Position numbers and translations under genes: made by a program | Part shown: positions 1 through 9,801 of the stretch, piece by piece | Layout: every line of letters begins with the position of its first letter | How positions within the stretch are numbered: position 1 is the first letter of the stretch | From: Acidobacteriota bacterium | Lineage (GTDB): Bacteria; Acidobacteriota; Blastocatellia; RBC074 | Length of the DNA: 36,363 nt | Direction: 5' to 3' | Assembly: GCA_019639255.1 (NCBI GenBank) | Contig: JAHBSF010000059.1 | Span: 1 to 36,363, forward strand | Notes under the pieces: generated by a model | Seen by the model: the letters and a program-made list of their open reading frames with translations, nothing else | Database searches by the model: none | Told to the model about the DNA's origin: nothing

Positions 1-77
1 GATTGATTTAGCCGGGCGTCTATGCTTTCCAGTCGCTTGCATTCGACCCTGCAATAAGGTATCACCTGATCGCCGCA

Positions 78-1676
78 ATGAGACAAATACGTTCGGTCGT
101 CGACAAAAACTCGGACGCATATCGCGCCAACTACAGTGCGATGTCGGACGCCGTAGACCGCCTGCGCGCGGAACTTGCGCGGTCGACCCTCGGCGGCGGC
201 GAAGCTTACGTCAAACGCCATATTGCCCGCGGTAAACTTCTGCCCCGCGAGCGCGTCGAACTACTGCTCGACGAGGGATCATACTTTCTCGAAATTGCGC
301 CGCTTGCCGGCACGGGGATGAATGCCGAATTCGTCGGCGCGGGCGTGGTGGGCGGCATCGGGCTGGTTTCGGGGCGCGAGTGTCTGATCGTAGCGAATGA
401 ATCTACGGTGAAAGGCGGCGCAGTCAGCGAAATCGGGCAGATAAAGAATCGCCGCCTGTCGGATATTTCCACAGAAAATCACCTGCCCTGCATATTTCTC
501 GTCGAATCGGCCGGCGCCGACCTGCCCATACAGCACAAGATATTTGTGCCCGGCGGGCGCGGCTTTCGCGAAATTACGCGCCGATCGAAGCTGCGCATTC
601 CGAGCGTATCGGTTGTATTCGGAAATTCGACGGCCGGGGGCGCGTACCTGCCCGGTATGTCCGATTACGTGGTGATGGTAAAAGGGCAGGCGAAGGTATT
701 TCTGGGCGGGCCGCCGCTTGTGAAGATGGCCACGGGCGAAATCGTGGACGAAGAAACCCTGGGCGGAGCCGAAATGCATTCGCGCGTCTCGGGCCTTTCG
801 GACTATTTGGCCGAGGACGAGTACGAGGGCTTGCAGATTGCCCGCGAAATCATCGGCCATCTGCAACCGGGAATACCATCGAACACTGTACGCCGCAGCT
901 TTGACGAGCCCGCCTATCCCGCCGACGAATTGCTCGGAATTGCGTCGGCGGATATAAGGGTTCCGTTCGAGGTGAGGGAGATAATAGCGCGCATCGTAGA
1001 CGGATCGAGATTCGAAGAGTTCAAGGCCCGATACGGCGCAACGCTCGTTGCCGGATTCGCCGAACTGCACGGGCGCACGGTAGGCGTACTGGGCAACAAC
1101 GGGGTATTGATTTCCGAAGCCGCGGACAAGGGCGCGCAGTTCATACAGCTCTGCAATCAGCAAAACATACCCATAATTTTCCTGCAGAACATCACCGGCT
1201 TTATGGTCGGTCGCGCATATGAGGAACAGGGAATCATTCGCAGCGGCGCAAAGCTGATAAACGCCGTATCGAATTCCACGGTTCCCGCAATAACGATCAT
1301 GACAGGCGGATCTTACGGCGCCGGGAACTATGCGATGTGCGGCCGCGCCTACGACCCGAGATTCCTGTTCACATGGCCGAACCACAGGATTGCAGTGATG
1401 GGCGCGCAGCAGTTGTCGGGCGTGATGGAAATCATCAAACGCGAGGCTGCGGCAAGAAGCGGACAACAGTTGGATGAAACGCAGCTTGCGATGATGAAAA
1501 AGGGGCTGGAAGACCAGATAACGGCTGAATCCGATCCCTATTTCGCTACCGCACGTTTGTGGGACGACGGCATAATCGACCCGCGCCATACGCGGCATAT
1601 CCTCGCAATAGCTCTCTCGGCTGCGTGCAGCAAACCGGTGCACGGCACGATGGAATGGGGAGTCTTCCGGCATTGA
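78..1676 (+). CDS. acyl-CoA carboxylase, carboxyltransferase (beta) subunit
   Basis: This 532-residue protein is a biotin-dependent carboxyltransferase, which moves CO2 from carboxybiotin to an acyl-CoA. Visible family segments are the N-terminal [14 protein letters not shown], the central [16 protein letters not shown] and [11 protein letters not shown], and the C-terminal [16 protein letters not shown]. Length and sequence fit the methylcrotonyl-CoA carboxylase beta group. By eye the middle of the protein also resembles the mycobacterial AccD2 type, whose substrate is less certain, so I do not assign mccB firmly. The next gene overlaps it by about 22 bp and encodes the biotin carboxylase/carrier partner; an acyl-CoA dehydrogenase follows, which points to leucine or another branched/fatty acyl-CoA breakdown route. 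The ATG start has no clear Shine-Dalgarno. Bases 1-77 upstream hold no recognisable gene. Confidence 0.9.
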   Translation: MRQIRSVVDKNSDAYRANYSAMSDAVDRLRAELARSTLGGGEAYVKRHIARGKLLPRERVELLLDEGSYFLEIAPLAGTGMNAEFVGAGVVGGIGLVSGRECLIVANESTVKGGAVSEIGQIKNRRLSDISTENHLPCIFLVESAGADLPIQHKIFVPGGRGFREITRRSKLRIPSVSVVFGNSTAGGAYLPGMSDYVVMVKGQAKVFLGGPPLVKMATGEIVDEETLGGAEMHSRVSGLSDYLAEDEYEGLQIAREIIGHLQPGIPSNTVRRSFDEPAYPADELLGIASADIRVPFEVREIIARIVDGSRFEEFKARYGATLVAGFAELHGRTVGVLGNNGVLISEAADKGAQFIQLCNQQNIPIIFLQNITGFMVGRAYEEQGIIRSGAKLINAVSNSTVPAITIMTGGSYGAGNYAMCGRAYDPRFLFTWPNHRIAVMGAQQLSGVMEIIKREAAARSGQQLDETQLAMMKKGLEDQITAESDPYFATARLWDDGIIDPRHTRHILAIALSAACSKPVHGTMEWGVFRH

Positions 1677-3673
1677 ACGTACAAGCTGCCAATCGATGCC
1701 GGTTCCGGAAGATTCTCGTAGCCAATCGCGGCGAGATCGCAATTCGCATCATTGGCGCGTGCCGGGCGCTGGGAATATCAACGGTTGCCGTGTACTCTGA
1801 CGCCGATAGAAACGCCGTTCACCTACGTTCCGCCGATGAAGCCGTATACATCGGCGCTGCTCCCAGCCGGGATTCTTACCTTCGTATAGACCGAATCATC
1901 GAGGCTGCGCAAAGAACCGGAGCCGAGGCGATACATCCGGGTTACGGATTTCTATCCGAGAATGCAGATTTCGCCGAAGCTTGTAAAAGCGCGGGGATTG
2001 TCTTTATCGGTCCGTCGCCCGATTCAATCAGGAAGATGGGGCTGAAGAATTCTGCGCGCGGAATCGCATCGTCGGTCGGGGTTCCGGTTGTACCGGGATA
2101 CGACGGCGAGGATCAGTCCGATTCAAGGTTGCGGGCAGAAGCGCTTCGTATAGGGTTGCCGGTTTTGTTCAAAGCCTCGGCAGGCGGCGGCGGTAGGGGC
2201 ATGAGGGTCGTAGAATCGCCTGAGGAACTGGAAGGTGCTGTTGCGTCTGCGCGGCGAGAGGCCGAAAGCGCATTTGGCGACGGGACTCTTCTGATCGAAA
2301 AGTTCATTCCGCGTGCGCGCCACGTGGAAGTGCAGATCCTCGGCGACCATCACGGCAACATCGTGCATTTGTTTGAGCGCGACTGTTCGCTGCAACGGCG
2401 GCATCAGAAAATAATCGAGGAGTGCCCCTCGCCCGCGGTTGATGACGAATTGCGCTTGCGTCTGGGCGAGGCTGCGATTTCCATAGGCCGCGCGATCGAA
2501 TACGTAAATGCAGGCACGGTGGAATTCATTCTTTCTCAATCGGGTGCTTTCTATTTTATAGAAGTCAATACGAGGCTGCAGGTAGAGCATCCGGTAACGG
2601 AATTGGTTGCGGGAGTCGATCTGGTTGGATTGCAGATTGCCGTTGCGGAGGGGCGGGCGTTGCCTTTTACGCAGGACGATCTGCGCATCACAGGGCATGC
2701 TTTCGAGGCGCGGCTTTACGCCGAGGACCCTTCCAATGAATTTTTGCCCTCGACCGGACGAGTGCGGCAAATTATTCCACCCAACGGAATCGACGGTGTG
2801 CGCGTTGATTCCGGGATAGAACAGGGGAGTGAAGTCGGTATCCATTACGATCCGCTGCTCGCAAAATTCATCGCTTTCGGGGAGGATAGGGAAGCGGCGC
2901 GCCGGAAGCTCATTTATGCGTTGCGAAGCGCGTATATTTCGGGCGTGAAGACCAATCGTGATTTTCTGATCGAGCTTCTTGATTGCGATGCTGTGCGCGA
3001 AGGCAGAGCCGACACGGGAACTATCGCCGATAATCTGCCCCTTCTGTTGCGGCCGTTGGATGAATCGGAAAAATGCACTGCTGCGGCGCTGACCGCGATA
3101 TGGTTGTTTCAAAATCGCAGGAATCAGAGTCCGATATTGGCGGCATTGCCGCCTTCTTTTCGCAATAATCCGTACCGGGATCCCCGAATCGAATTTCTGG
3201 TTGGAGGCGATAAAATCGGCTTAGTGTGCCGGTATATCGAAAAAGATCTTTACAGCATCGAGGTGGGCGAACGAAGATTCGCAACAAGGTTGCACGGGTG
3301 GCGCAAGACCGGGATTGATCTGGAAATAGACGGTGTGACGCGGAGCTACAATCTCTGTCGCGACGGCGATCGCTTCGACTGGCATTCGGTCGCAGGAGCG
3401 TGGACGGTGGAAAAGCTGTCGCGGTTCCCAGTGCGGGATCACGGTGCGGGCGAAGAAACCGCAAATGCGCCGATGCCCGGACAGGTATTGAAGATACTGG
3501 TCGAGCCGGGACAGCATGTCGAGCGGGGCGATGCGCTCATAATTCTCGAAGCCATGAAAATGGAGCAATGCATCCGGGCATCCGTGTCGGGGATGATTGA
3601 GTCCGTACTGGTCGAGGTGGGCGCAGTAGTTTCACCCGGAGACCTGCTGGTGCATATTGTATCGGCGGATTAG
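1655..3673 (+). CDS. acyl-CoA carboxylase, biotin carboxylase + biotin carrier (alpha) subunit
   Basis: This 672-residue alpha subunit carboxylates its own biotin with ATP and bicarbonate and passes CO2 to the preceding carboxyltransferase. The N-terminus has the biotin carboxylase opening [14 protein letters not shown], followed by [10 protein letters not shown], the glycine-rich ATP-grasp loop GGGGRGMR and the catalytic region [14 protein letters not shown]. The C-terminal biotinyl domain carries EAMKMEQ, with the biotin-accepting lysine at about residue 635. An open frame extends upstream to 1559, but ATG 1655 gives the usual short N-terminus, so I chose it. It overlaps the upstream gene by 22 bp, suggesting translational coupling. 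The size matches MCC/geranyl-CoA-carboxylase-type alpha subunits. The enzyme class is certain; the acyl substrate is inferred only. Confidence 0.92.
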   Translation: MGSLPALNVQAANRCRFRKILVANRGEIAIRIIGACRALGISTVAVYSDADRNAVHLRSADEAVYIGAAPSRDSYLRIDRIIEAAQRTGAEAIHPGYGFLSENADFAEACKSAGIVFIGPSPDSIRKMGLKNSARGIASSVGVPVVPGYDGEDQSDSRLRAEALRIGLPVLFKASAGGGGRGMRVVESPEELEGAVASARREAESAFGDGTLLIEKFIPRARHVEVQILGDHHGNIVHLFERDCSLQRRHQKIIEECPSPAVDDELRLRLGEAAISIGRAIEYVNAGTVEFILSQSGAFYFIEVNTRLQVEHPVTELVAGVDLVGLQIAVAEGRALPFTQDDLRITGHAFEARLYAEDPSNEFLPSTGRVRQIIPPNGIDGVRVDSGIEQGSEVGIHYDPLLAKFIAFGEDREAARRKLIYALRSAYISGVKTNRDFLIELLDCDAVREGRADTGTIADNLPLLLRPLDESEKCTAAALTAIWLFQNRRNQSPILAALPPSFRNNPYRDPRIEFLVGGDKIGLVCRYIEKDLYSIEVGERRFATRLHGWRKTGIDLEIDGVTRSYNLCRDGDRFDWHSVAGAWTVEKLSRFPVRDHGAGEETANAPMPGQVLKILVEPGQHVERGDALIILEAMKMEQCIRASVSGMIESVLVEVGAVVSPGDLLVHIVSAD

Positions 3674-3725
3674 CGCGGGAGTAACGCGCGGCAGGGCGGG
3701 ACATGAAAAGAGGAGGATATATAGA

Positions 3726-4898
3726 ATGTCTACAGTGATGCAGACTTCAGCCGAGAAAACGTATCCCTATTTTGCCGAAGAGCACGAAATGTTGCGCGAA
3801 ACGGTGCGGGAATTTGCGAAACGTGAAATCGCTCCGTACGCCGAAGAATGGGACGAAGAGGGAATTTTCCCTCGCGAAGTATTCAAGAAAGCCGCCGATC
3901 TTGGATTGTTCGGCATTCGCCTCGATCCGCGATACGGCGGAAGCGGGCTCGACTGGTGGGCGACTGCGGCCTACATAGAGGGTATTTCCCATGCAAACAA
4001 CGGCGGTGTAACGATGGCGTTGATGGTTCAATCCGACATCACGCTACCTGTGCTTGAAGAACTCGGCTCCGAGGATCAGAAGGAACAATTCCTGCGCCCG
4101 GCCATTGCGGGAGATCTGATTGCCGCGCTCGGAATCAGCGAGCCGGGGGGCGGATCCGACGTGGCTGCTATAAAAACCCGCGCGCGTATCGACGGCGACG
4201 ATTTCGTTATTTCGGGACAAAAACTCTGGATTACCAATGGAACCCGGGCGGACTTTATTATCCTCGCAGTTCGCACCGACGAGGACCGCTACAAGGGCGT
4301 ATCGATGGTGATATTCCCGACCGATACGAAGGGATTTGCCGTGGGCAAAAAGCTCAAGAAAGTCGGCAATATGTCTTCCGACACGGCGGAACTGTTTTTT
4401 GATAATTGCCGCATTCCGCGCCGCTACCTGCTCGGGGAACTCAACAAAGGGTTCTACTACACGATGCATAACTTTCAGGGCGAGCGCCTTGCATCGGCCC
4501 TCGGCGCGGTTGCCTCGATGGAGCGTGCGCTTGAATATGCGATAGCCTACGGCCGGGAACGCGAAGCCTTCGGCAGGCCTATCGGCCAGAATCAGGTGTG
4601 GAAACACAGGTTCGCCGAGCATATGACGAATGTTGAAGCCGCCAAATGGCTGACCTACCGCGCGCTCGATCTTATGAATCGCGGCGAGCGCTGCGTGCGG
4701 GAAATCACGATGGCCAAGCTTTTTTCGAGCGATCTTTCGCAGAGGGTGATGTATGACTGCATGCAGATTTTCGGCGGTTTCGGCTATACGACCGAATACC
4801 CGATCAGCCGCTTCTGGCGCGACGTGCGTCTGCACACGATCGGAGCCGGCACATCGGAAATCATGAAGGAAATACTGGCAAAAGAGGCCAAGCTCTAA
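3726..4898 (+). CDS. acyl-CoA dehydrogenase (IVD/LCAD active-site type)
   Basis: This 390-residue FAD enzyme introduces an alpha,beta double bond into an acyl-CoA. It shows the flavin/substrate segments [15 protein letters not shown] and [11 protein letters not shown] and the C-terminal [11 protein letters not shown]. In most family members the base is the Glu in YEGTSE, but here that position is Ala (IGAG). A Glu is instead present at about residue 253 in the GERL segment, the arrangement known from isovaleryl-CoA and long-chain acyl-CoA dehydrogenases. The start at 3726 follows a strong GAGGAGG about 10 bases upstream. Co-location with a carboxylase fits leucine catabolism (isovaleryl-CoA to methylcrotonyl-CoA, then carboxylation), but a different branched or long-chain substrate is possible. 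Confidence 0.9.
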   Translation: MSTVMQTSAEKTYPYFAEEHEMLRETVREFAKREIAPYAEEWDEEGIFPREVFKKAADLGLFGIRLDPRYGGSGLDWWATAAYIEGISHANNGGVTMALMVQSDITLPVLEELGSEDQKEQFLRPAIAGDLIAALGISEPGGGSDVAAIKTRARIDGDDFVISGQKLWITNGTRADFIILAVRTDEDRYKGVSMVIFPTDTKGFAVGKKLKKVGNMSSDTAELFFDNCRIPRRYLLGELNKGFYYTMHNFQGERLASALGAVASMERALEYAIAYGREREAFGRPIGQNQVWKHRFAEHMTNVEAAKWLTYRALDLMNRGERCVREITMAKLFSSDLSQRVMYDCMQIFGGFGYTTEYPISRFWRDVRLHTIGAGTSEIMKEILAKEAKL

Positions 4899-4951
4899 AC
4901 CGAACGGCAATGTGTGCGCTTCGAGAAAAAAAAGAGAGAATGGGGAGCCAT

Positions 4952-5440
4952 ATGATTAAAACAAGAAGATCCGGTGCGGTTGCAGCAGTTCTTGCGTTTG
5001 CATTATGCGTATTTGCGATTTCTGCCCCGGGCCTTGCCCAGGATCACAAGGCTGCAATCGCGCGGCTTCTGGACCAGTCGGAGTATTCATTCACCAAGGC
5101 ATCCGAGGGTGTGTGGATGATTCCGTTCGAGGGTAAGGAACTGGCTAACTTCAACGTCGTGGCGACTACACAGCAGGACGTGCTTGTGTTTTTTGTAATC
5201 GTGGCCGAGAAAAAGGATTTCAACGCAACGCCGGCCGCCATGGCGAAGCTCCTCAAGTTGAATCACGATCTGGACCGCGTAAAGATCGGGATAGACGGCG
5301 ACGGTGATGTATTCACGCGCGTGGATCTGAGTATAAGAAAGCTCGACGTAGAAGAACTTAAAGTCAATGTTGAACAGGTAGCCGCTGCCGCCGACGCCGT
5401 TTACGGAGCCATCAAACCTGATCTGAAGAAAACCAGATAG
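4952..5440 (+). CDS. small exported protein, YbjN/T3SS-chaperone-like fold (tentative)
   Basis: This is a 162-residue protein with a Sec signal peptide: a basic start (KTRRSG), a hydrophobic stretch over residues 10-28 and a likely cleavage after GLAQ. The mature part (roughly 130 residues, alternating strands then two helices; segments such as IPFEGKELANFNVVAT and DGDVFTRVDLSIRKLD) recalls the YbjN / type III chaperone-like fold, but I have no catalytic motif to support a role. ATG 4952 was chosen because GGGGAG lies just upstream and because it leaves a normal signal peptide; an in-frame ATG lies at 4940. It follows the acyl-CoA dehydrogenase by about 50 bp and could be cotranscribed. Function unknown. 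Confidence 0.7.
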   Translation: MIKTRRSGAVAAVLAFALCVFAISAPGLAQDHKAAIARLLDQSEYSFTKASEGVWMIPFEGKELANFNVVATTQQDVLVFFVIVAEKKDFNATPAAMAKLLKLNHDLDRVKIGIDGDGDVFTRVDLSIRKLDVEELKVNVEQVAAAADAVYGAIKPDLKKTR

Positions 5441-5487
5441 CCTGGTTTGGCGAAAACCAAATCACTCCACACGATATCGGGACAAAA

Positions 5488-5560
5488 AAGAGAGATAACG
5501 GAACAAACGAAAAATGACGGAATGGACGGAAATATTCTACGTTTCCGTAATTTTTGCTCC
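5488..5560. repeat. intergenic palindromic repeat, copy A (truncated, reverse orientation)
   Basis: Begins with the family's conserved outer module (GAGAGATAACGGAACAAACG at 5490) and includes the centre (ACGGAAATATTCTACGTTTCCGT), but the far arm breaks off after about 8 paired bases. The asymmetric centre reads AATATTC, the reverse of copies B, E and J, so this copy is inverted relative to them. It starts about 50 bp after the stop at 5440 and ends just before the MFS gene. Confidence 0.75.
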
Positions 5561-5576
5561 TGTTGAATGCCGCTGA

Positions 5577-6821
5577 ATGAAGTCGGAACGTCTATGGATC
5601 GTCGTCCTGATTTCGGGCTTCCTTGGCCTGATGGTCGATGGCATGGATTTGATGTTCCTCTCGCTCAGCCTGCCGAGCCTTATAGAAGACCTGCAGATTT
5701 CAAAAACCGAAGCCGGCTCGCTTGCCAGCTATTCGCTTCTCGGCATGGCTCTCGGTGGAATTATCGGCGGGTGGGCGGCGGATCGTTTCGGGCGCGTGCG
5801 CGTGGTTGTATGGACGATCATCCTTTTTTCCGTCGGCACGGCGGCGCTTGCGCTGACGCAGAATTACTGGCAGTTTGCTGCGCTCAGATTCATCTCCGCG
5901 CTCGGACTCGGTGCCGAATATGTGGTCTGCAACACGCTGATGGCCGAGTATGTGCCCACCGAGCGCCGCACTACGGTGCTCGGCACACTCCAGGCCGGTT
6001 GGAGCGTGGGATACGTCGTCGCCACTGTGCTTGCTGGCCTGATCATTCCCGTTTACGGCTGGAGACCGTTGTTTGCAACCGCGCTCGTACCCGTAATTCT
6101 TGCGCTGTATATCCGCAAACGTGTGCCCGAACCGGAAAGCTGGAAGGCTGCGCGTGCAGCCGCGCTCACTGCTCTGCCTTCAGTCGCTAAAAGCCCTGGC
6201 GACGGAAGGTGGCGAATGATATTTGCGAGTCCGAACAGGCGGCGCGTTTTTTTGCTCTGGACGCTTACTTCGTGCTGTTTGCAGTTTGGTTACTACGGCG
6301 TCAATAACTGGTTGCCGACCTACGTTGTAAGCGAACTGAACTTCAAATTCACCGAAATGACCGCCTACCTCGTCGGTGCGTATACGGCGATGATTGTTGG
6401 AAAAATCGTCGCCGGTTACCTTGCCGATGTATTAGGCCGCCGCTGGGTATACGTTTTCGGCGGGCTCGCCACGGCGGCGTTTCTGCCGCTCATCGTGCAG
6501 TTCCAGACGCCCGGAAACATCATCGTTCTGCTGACGGTTTTCGGATTTCTTTACGGCGTTCCTTATGGAGTTAACGCGACTTATATGACGGAGAGCTTCG
6601 AAACGAAGGTACGCGCCACTGCCGTAGGTGCGGCGTACAACGTCGGGCGCGTAGGCGCCGCCGTAGCCCCGCTTTTGATCGGGGTGATTGCATCGAGGTA
6701 TTCCATTGGGCTCGGACTGATAGTAATGGGCGGCGCATATTTTCTTACCGGAATAATTCCTGCGCTCTTCATACGCGAGAAGATGTATGATCCGGTTGCT
6801 GCGCCGTCGGGTTCGGCATAG
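5577..6821 (+). CDS. MFS transporter, aromatic acid:H+ symporter-like (AAHS)
   Basis: This 414-residue inner-membrane protein has about 12 hydrophobic helices. The first helix ends in DGMD (residues 21-24), matching the DGxD signature of the aromatic acid:proton symporter family. The helix 2-3 loop has GGWAADRFGR (64-73), the classic major facilitator motif A. A second half-motif, VAGYLADVLGRRWVY, lies between helices 8 and 9. The family imports aromatic or other carboxylic acids with protons, but the substrate cannot be read from sequence. The start lies directly after repeat copy A with no clear Shine-Dalgarno, so it is less certain. The kinase gene begins 36 bp downstream and is probably in the same transcript. 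Confidence 0.87.
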   Translation: MKSERLWIVVLISGFLGLMVDGMDLMFLSLSLPSLIEDLQISKTEAGSLASYSLLGMALGGIIGGWAADRFGRVRVVVWTIILFSVGTAALALTQNYWQFAALRFISALGLGAEYVVCNTLMAEYVPTERRTTVLGTLQAGWSVGYVVATVLAGLIIPVYGWRPLFATALVPVILALYIRKRVPEPESWKAARAAALTALPSVAKSPGDGRWRMIFASPNRRRVFLLWTLTSCCLQFGYYGVNNWLPTYVVSELNFKFTEMTAYLVGAYTAMIVGKIVAGYLADVLGRRWVYVFGGLATAAFLPLIVQFQTPGNIIVLLTVFGFLYGVPYGVNATYMTESFETKVRATAVGAAYNVGRVGAAVAPLLIGVIASRYSIGLGLIVMGGAYFLTGIIPALFIREKMYDPVAAPSGSA

Positions 6822-6857
6822 GGCGTGGGAGCGGGATTTTCGGGGGATCTGAACAAC

Positions 6858-8024
6858 ATGCTTCAAGCGGACACAGTATTGCAGGGGCGTTATCGGATCG
6901 TGCGTCTGATTGGTCAGGGAGGGATGGGGGCGGTATACGAGGCGCGCGATTTGCGGCTCGGCGACAGCACCGTAGCTTTGAAGCAGGCTCTATTCAATTC
7001 CGATCAACTTAAACGAGCCTTCGAACGCGAAGCCGTACTGCTCGCCTCGCTTTCGCATCCGAACCTGCCTAAAGTGCGCGACCAATTCGCCGAAGCGGCG
7101 GGGCAGTTTCTCGTAATGGAATACATCTCCGGCCCCGATCTTTCAAAACTCCTCAGCGACAGTGGAGGCATATTGCCCGTAGCGCAGGTGGCCGGTTTCG
7201 CCGATCAACTGCTCGACGCGCTCGAATACATTCACGAACACGAGCCTCCCGTAATCCACAGGGACATCAAGCCCGAAAACATAAAACTCACCGCGCGCGG
7301 GCAGGTGATGCTGATCGATTTCGGTCTGGCGAAAGATCTGGGCGGCGTCAGCGTGATTGCTTATTCCGCAGCGTATGCACCGCTTGAACAGTTGAGGGCC
7401 AAGGGCACGGATGCTCGCAGCGACATATATGCGCTCGGCGCGACGCTATACAGACTGGTTACGGGGCGCGCGCCGATAAATGCCGTAGAGCGGCTTGAAG
7501 CGCTTGCAAACACCGGGCGCGATCCGTTGCGTGCACCGCACGACCTGAGCCTTGCAATTCCGGAGCGATTCAGCCGCGCGCTTGAAAAGGCGATGGAACT
7601 CGATCGCGACAACCGGTTTCAAAACGCAAGAGAAATGCGCAAGGCGCTTCGAGACGCATTGTCCGGAGCGCCCGAAAAGCCCGTCGCCGCCCCAATGTCC
7701 GGTCTACCCACCATAATCGATCAAAGACCGGATGCCCCCCAGCGCACCGCGCCGCCGCCCGTCCCCCAGCGTACAACTCCTCCTGCAGAACCATCCCGCA
7801 TCCCTTCGATGCCGGTTCCTCCTGCGCGCCCCGGCGCATATCAACCTACTCCTCCTCCGCAATGGAATGCTCCCGCCGGTCAATACTACACACAGCCTCC
7901 GGCAGCCGGAGCGTCGGTGAAGAAAAAAGGCTGGGGCTTGATTATTGTGGCCATCATCGTGGGATTTTTCATGCTCTCGTGCGTGTTCCTGAGTTTCCTC
8001 GGCATCCTTATAGGCGAAGAATAG
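6858..8024 (+). CDS. membrane-anchored serine/threonine protein kinase (Hanks type)
   Basis: This 388-residue kinase has a complete eukaryote-like catalytic domain: GQGGMGAVYEA (P-loop), Lys42 in VALKQ, HRDIKPEN with catalytic Asp136, DFGLAK with Asp154, and DIYALGATLYRLVTG. After residue 270 comes a Pro-rich linker of about 85 residues, then a single hydrophobic helix (about 359-385) ending only a few residues before the C-terminus. There is therefore no PASTA, WD40 or other outer sensor domain, unlike many PknB proteins. ATG 6858 was chosen over an in-frame GTG at 6825 because a GGGGGA lies about 10 bases upstream. The linker may be a partner-binding or phosphorylated region (inference). 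Confidence 0.92.
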   Translation: MLQADTVLQGRYRIVRLIGQGGMGAVYEARDLRLGDSTVALKQALFNSDQLKRAFEREAVLLASLSHPNLPKVRDQFAEAAGQFLVMEYISGPDLSKLLSDSGGILPVAQVAGFADQLLDALEYIHEHEPPVIHRDIKPENIKLTARGQVMLIDFGLAKDLGGVSVIAYSAAYAPLEQLRAKGTDARSDIYALGATLYRLVTGRAPINAVERLEALANTGRDPLRAPHDLSLAIPERFSRALEKAMELDRDNRFQNAREMRKALRDALSGAPEKPVAAPMSGLPTIIDQRPDAPQRTAPPPVPQRTTPPAEPSRIPSMPVPPARPGAYQPTPPPQWNAPAGQYYTQPPAAGASVKKKGWGLIIVAIIVGFFMLSCVFLSFLGILIGEE

Positions 8025-8041
8025 GCGGAGAATGCAGAAAA

Positions 8042-8056
8042 CCGCAGATCCTGCGG
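8042..8056. terminator. short hairpin after kinase gene
   Basis: A perfect 6-bp stem with a 3-base loop (CCGCAG-ATC-CTGCGG) lies 18 bases after the kinase stop and between convergent genes. No T-run follows directly, so a terminator role is only possible. Confidence 0.3.
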
Positions 8057-8091
8057 GGAATCGATCAAACCGGGTGATTCAGAGGGGGGCG

Positions 8092-8364
8092 TCAGTTTTT
8101 TTTCTGCAATGGATCGGCTTTTTTTCGGCGGCGCGGCGCTACCTGACGCCGTAGATGTCCATTGGGGCCGGACTTGTATTCGAGCAGGCGTTTGCTGAGC
8201 GTGTTTCGGTGGATGCCGAGGGCGTCGGCTGCCTTGGAGAGGTTGTTGCGGTGCCGGCCGAGCATATTGAGAATGAAGCGTTTTTCGAATTCCTGAATCG
8301 CTTCTTCAAACAACACGCCCTGATTAATCATCTGATCGATCAATTGTTCCAGTTCCGCTCGCAT
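8092..8364 (-). CDS. short Fis-type helix-turn-helix protein
   Basis: This 90-residue protein is almost only a DNA-binding domain. Residues 24-61 (EFEKRFILNMLGRH, then NLSKAADALGIHRNTLSKRL) match the Fis/NtrC C-terminal helix-turn-helix, with recognition helix at about 50-60. A basic tail (RRQVAPRRRKK) follows. There is no receiver or AAA+ domain, so it cannot act as a sigma-54 activator by itself. It resembles small stand-alone Fis-like proteins common in Acidobacteria and may be a nucleoid or local regulator (inference). It lies downstream of purC on the same strand, with repeat copy B between them. Confidence 0.8.
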   Translation of the reverse strand: MRAELEQLIDQMINQGVLFEEAIQEFEKRFILNMLGRHRNNLSKAADALGIHRNTLSKRLLEYKSGPNGHLRRQVAPRRRKKADPLQKKN

Positions 8365-8418
8365 GGATTCACCCTCGGCTGAGAGATACCCTTCATCAGG
8401 TATTAAGGCGATGATGAA

Positions 8419-8513
8419 GAGAGATAACGGAACAAACGAAAATAGACGAAAATCACGAAAAAGTTGAATATTTCAGTTGTTTCCGTCTAATTTCGTTTGT
8501 TCCGTGATCTCTC
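8419..8513. repeat. intergenic palindromic repeat, copy B
   Basis: Full 95-bp copy. The outer arm GAGAGATAACGGAACAAACG pairs with CGTTTGTTCCGTGATCTCTC, inner modules pair imperfectly, and the centre is GTTGAATATTT. It begins 41 bp after the purC stop (minus strand) and ends 54 bp before the Fis-type gene start, so it could end the purC transcript or shape a joint one. Confidence 0.88.
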
Positions 8514-8553
8514 CTGCTGTCTCAAGCTATGTACTAATTTCCTGTGGATCGGT

Positions 8554-9462
8554 TTAGTCCATTCGAAATTCGTTTCCAGTGAGGAGACGGAAAGCTTCCC
8601 TGTATTTTTCGCTCGTCGCCGCTACAACTTCGGGGGGCAATGGCGGCGCCGGCGGTTGTTTGTTCCAGTCAAGCGTCTCAAGGTAATCGCGCACGTACTG
8701 CTTGTCGAACGAGGGTTGAGGCCCGCCGGGCTGATACTTTTCGCGCGGCCAGAAACGCGACGAATCCGGCGTCAATACTTCATCAATCAAAATTATCTCG
8801 CCGTTGCGCAGGCCGAACTCAAACTTCGTATCACATATGATGATCCCGCGTTCGGCGGCGAGTTGAGCGGCCTCGCAGTAAATCCTGAGGCTGAGGGCCT
8901 CCAGGTGCGAGGTCATCTCCTGCCCAAGCGCACCCGCCATTTCCGCAACCGGAATGTTGATGTCGTGTCCGGATTCGGCCTTCGTCGCAGGTGTGAAAAT
9001 CGGCTCGGGCAATTCAGATGATTCGAGCAGTCCGGCGGGGAGATTGTGCCCGCATATAGATTGCGTCTGGCGGTACTCTTTCCAGCCCGATCCGGCGAGA
9101 TAGCCCCGTACTACGCATTCAAACGGAATGACTTCGGTGCGCCGCACGAGCATGCTGCGACCCGCCAGCGAATTGAGCGACGCAGGGGAAAGTCGCGAGA
9201 TCAGCGCGGCGGGAAAGTCCGAAACGTCGGCGGCAACAAGGTGGTGAGAAACGATTGTGGAGAAGCGTTCAAACCAGAAGCGCGAGAGCTGCGTAAGCAC
9301 CGCGCCTTTGTATGGAATCGCATTTGGGAGTATGCAGTCAAAAGCGGAGATCCGGTCGCTTGCCACAAGCAGCAGGTGATCGGCGTCGACCTCGTATATG
9401 TCGCGCACCTTGCCGCGTCGCAAAAAGGTCAACTCCGGAATCGCGATCTCCGCTTGCGACAT
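8554..9462 (-). CDS. purC: phosphoribosylaminoimidazole-succinocarboxamide synthase (SAICAR synthase)
   Basis: This protein ligates CAIR with aspartate using ATP in purine synthesis. The 302 residues contain GKVRDIYEV (residues 17-25), ASDRISAFDC, RSMLVRRTEVIPFECVVRGYLAGS and the late DEVLTPDSSRFWP. The length of about 300 residues and the C-terminal extension (YVRDYLETLDW and on) place it in the longer yeast-like class rather than the 237-residue E. coli class. I chose ATG 9462 because it gives the usual short N-terminus before GKVRDIY; an in-frame GTG at 9486 would add 8 residues. No other purine gene is adjacent. It is transcribed divergently from the atp cluster, with about 340 bp between the two starts. 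Confidence 0.95.
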   Translation of the reverse strand: MSQAEIAIPELTFLRRGKVRDIYEVDADHLLLVASDRISAFDCILPNAIPYKGAVLTQLSRFWFERFSTIVSHHLVAADVSDFPAALISRLSPASLNSLAGRSMLVRRTEVIPFECVVRGYLAGSGWKEYRQTQSICGHNLPAGLLESSELPEPIFTPATKAESGHDINIPVAEMAGALGQEMTSHLEALSLRIYCEAAQLAAERGIIICDTKFEFGLRNGEIILIDEVLTPDSSRFWPREKYQPGGPQPSFDKQYVRDYLETLDWNKQPPAPPLPPEVVAATSEKYREAFRLLTGNEFRMD

Positions 9463-9686
9463 ATCATCGAAAGACACAACGACCACCTTACGCTTCGACG
9501 CGGTACTGCGCCGCCCCGACGCTCTCGATTAAAGTTTGATACCGGGTTCAGGGGGATGAACCATGCTATGAGGCTCAAGGATTATTCGCTTGAGACTTTG
9601 CTTTGTCAAGCATACGTTAAACCATAACCCACATCGCCGCATTGCGGACCGCCAATCCTAAAACGTGATCCCTGACCCCGCCGAAT

Positions 9687-9716
9687 TTGACACTGTGTGA
9701 AATTTTGTGCTAATTA
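9687..9716 (+). promoter_or_regulatory. predicted sigma-70-type promoter for atp cluster
   Basis: A perfect -35 hexamer TTGACA (9687-9692) is followed after 18 bases by TAATTA (9711-9716), four of six matches to TATAAT. It lies about 85 bp before the chosen start of the b' gene, in the divergent purC/atp gap. The rest of that gap (9463-9686 and 9717-9801) shows nothing else I can name. Confidence 0.5.
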
Positions 9717-9801
9717 TTCCGGCTTAACTTTGTGGGGATTCTAATGGAATGGGCCGATCGGGTAGCGGGTGTATGGTCGGCGCAAGAGCGTTGGAGGAAG
9801 T

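Noticed and set aside
279-1742. Long minus-strand open frame opposite the carboxylase beta gene
   Set aside because: It is a shadow frame of a high-GC gene; its translation has no recognisable domain and the plus-strand protein is clear.
2123-3112. Minus-strand open frame opposite the biotin carboxylase gene
   Set aside because: Antisense shadow of an ATP-grasp domain; no family features.
6825-6857. GTG 6825 as the kinase start
   Set aside because: It has no ribosome site and adds residues before the usual kinase opening; ATG 6858 with an upstream GGGGGA is better.
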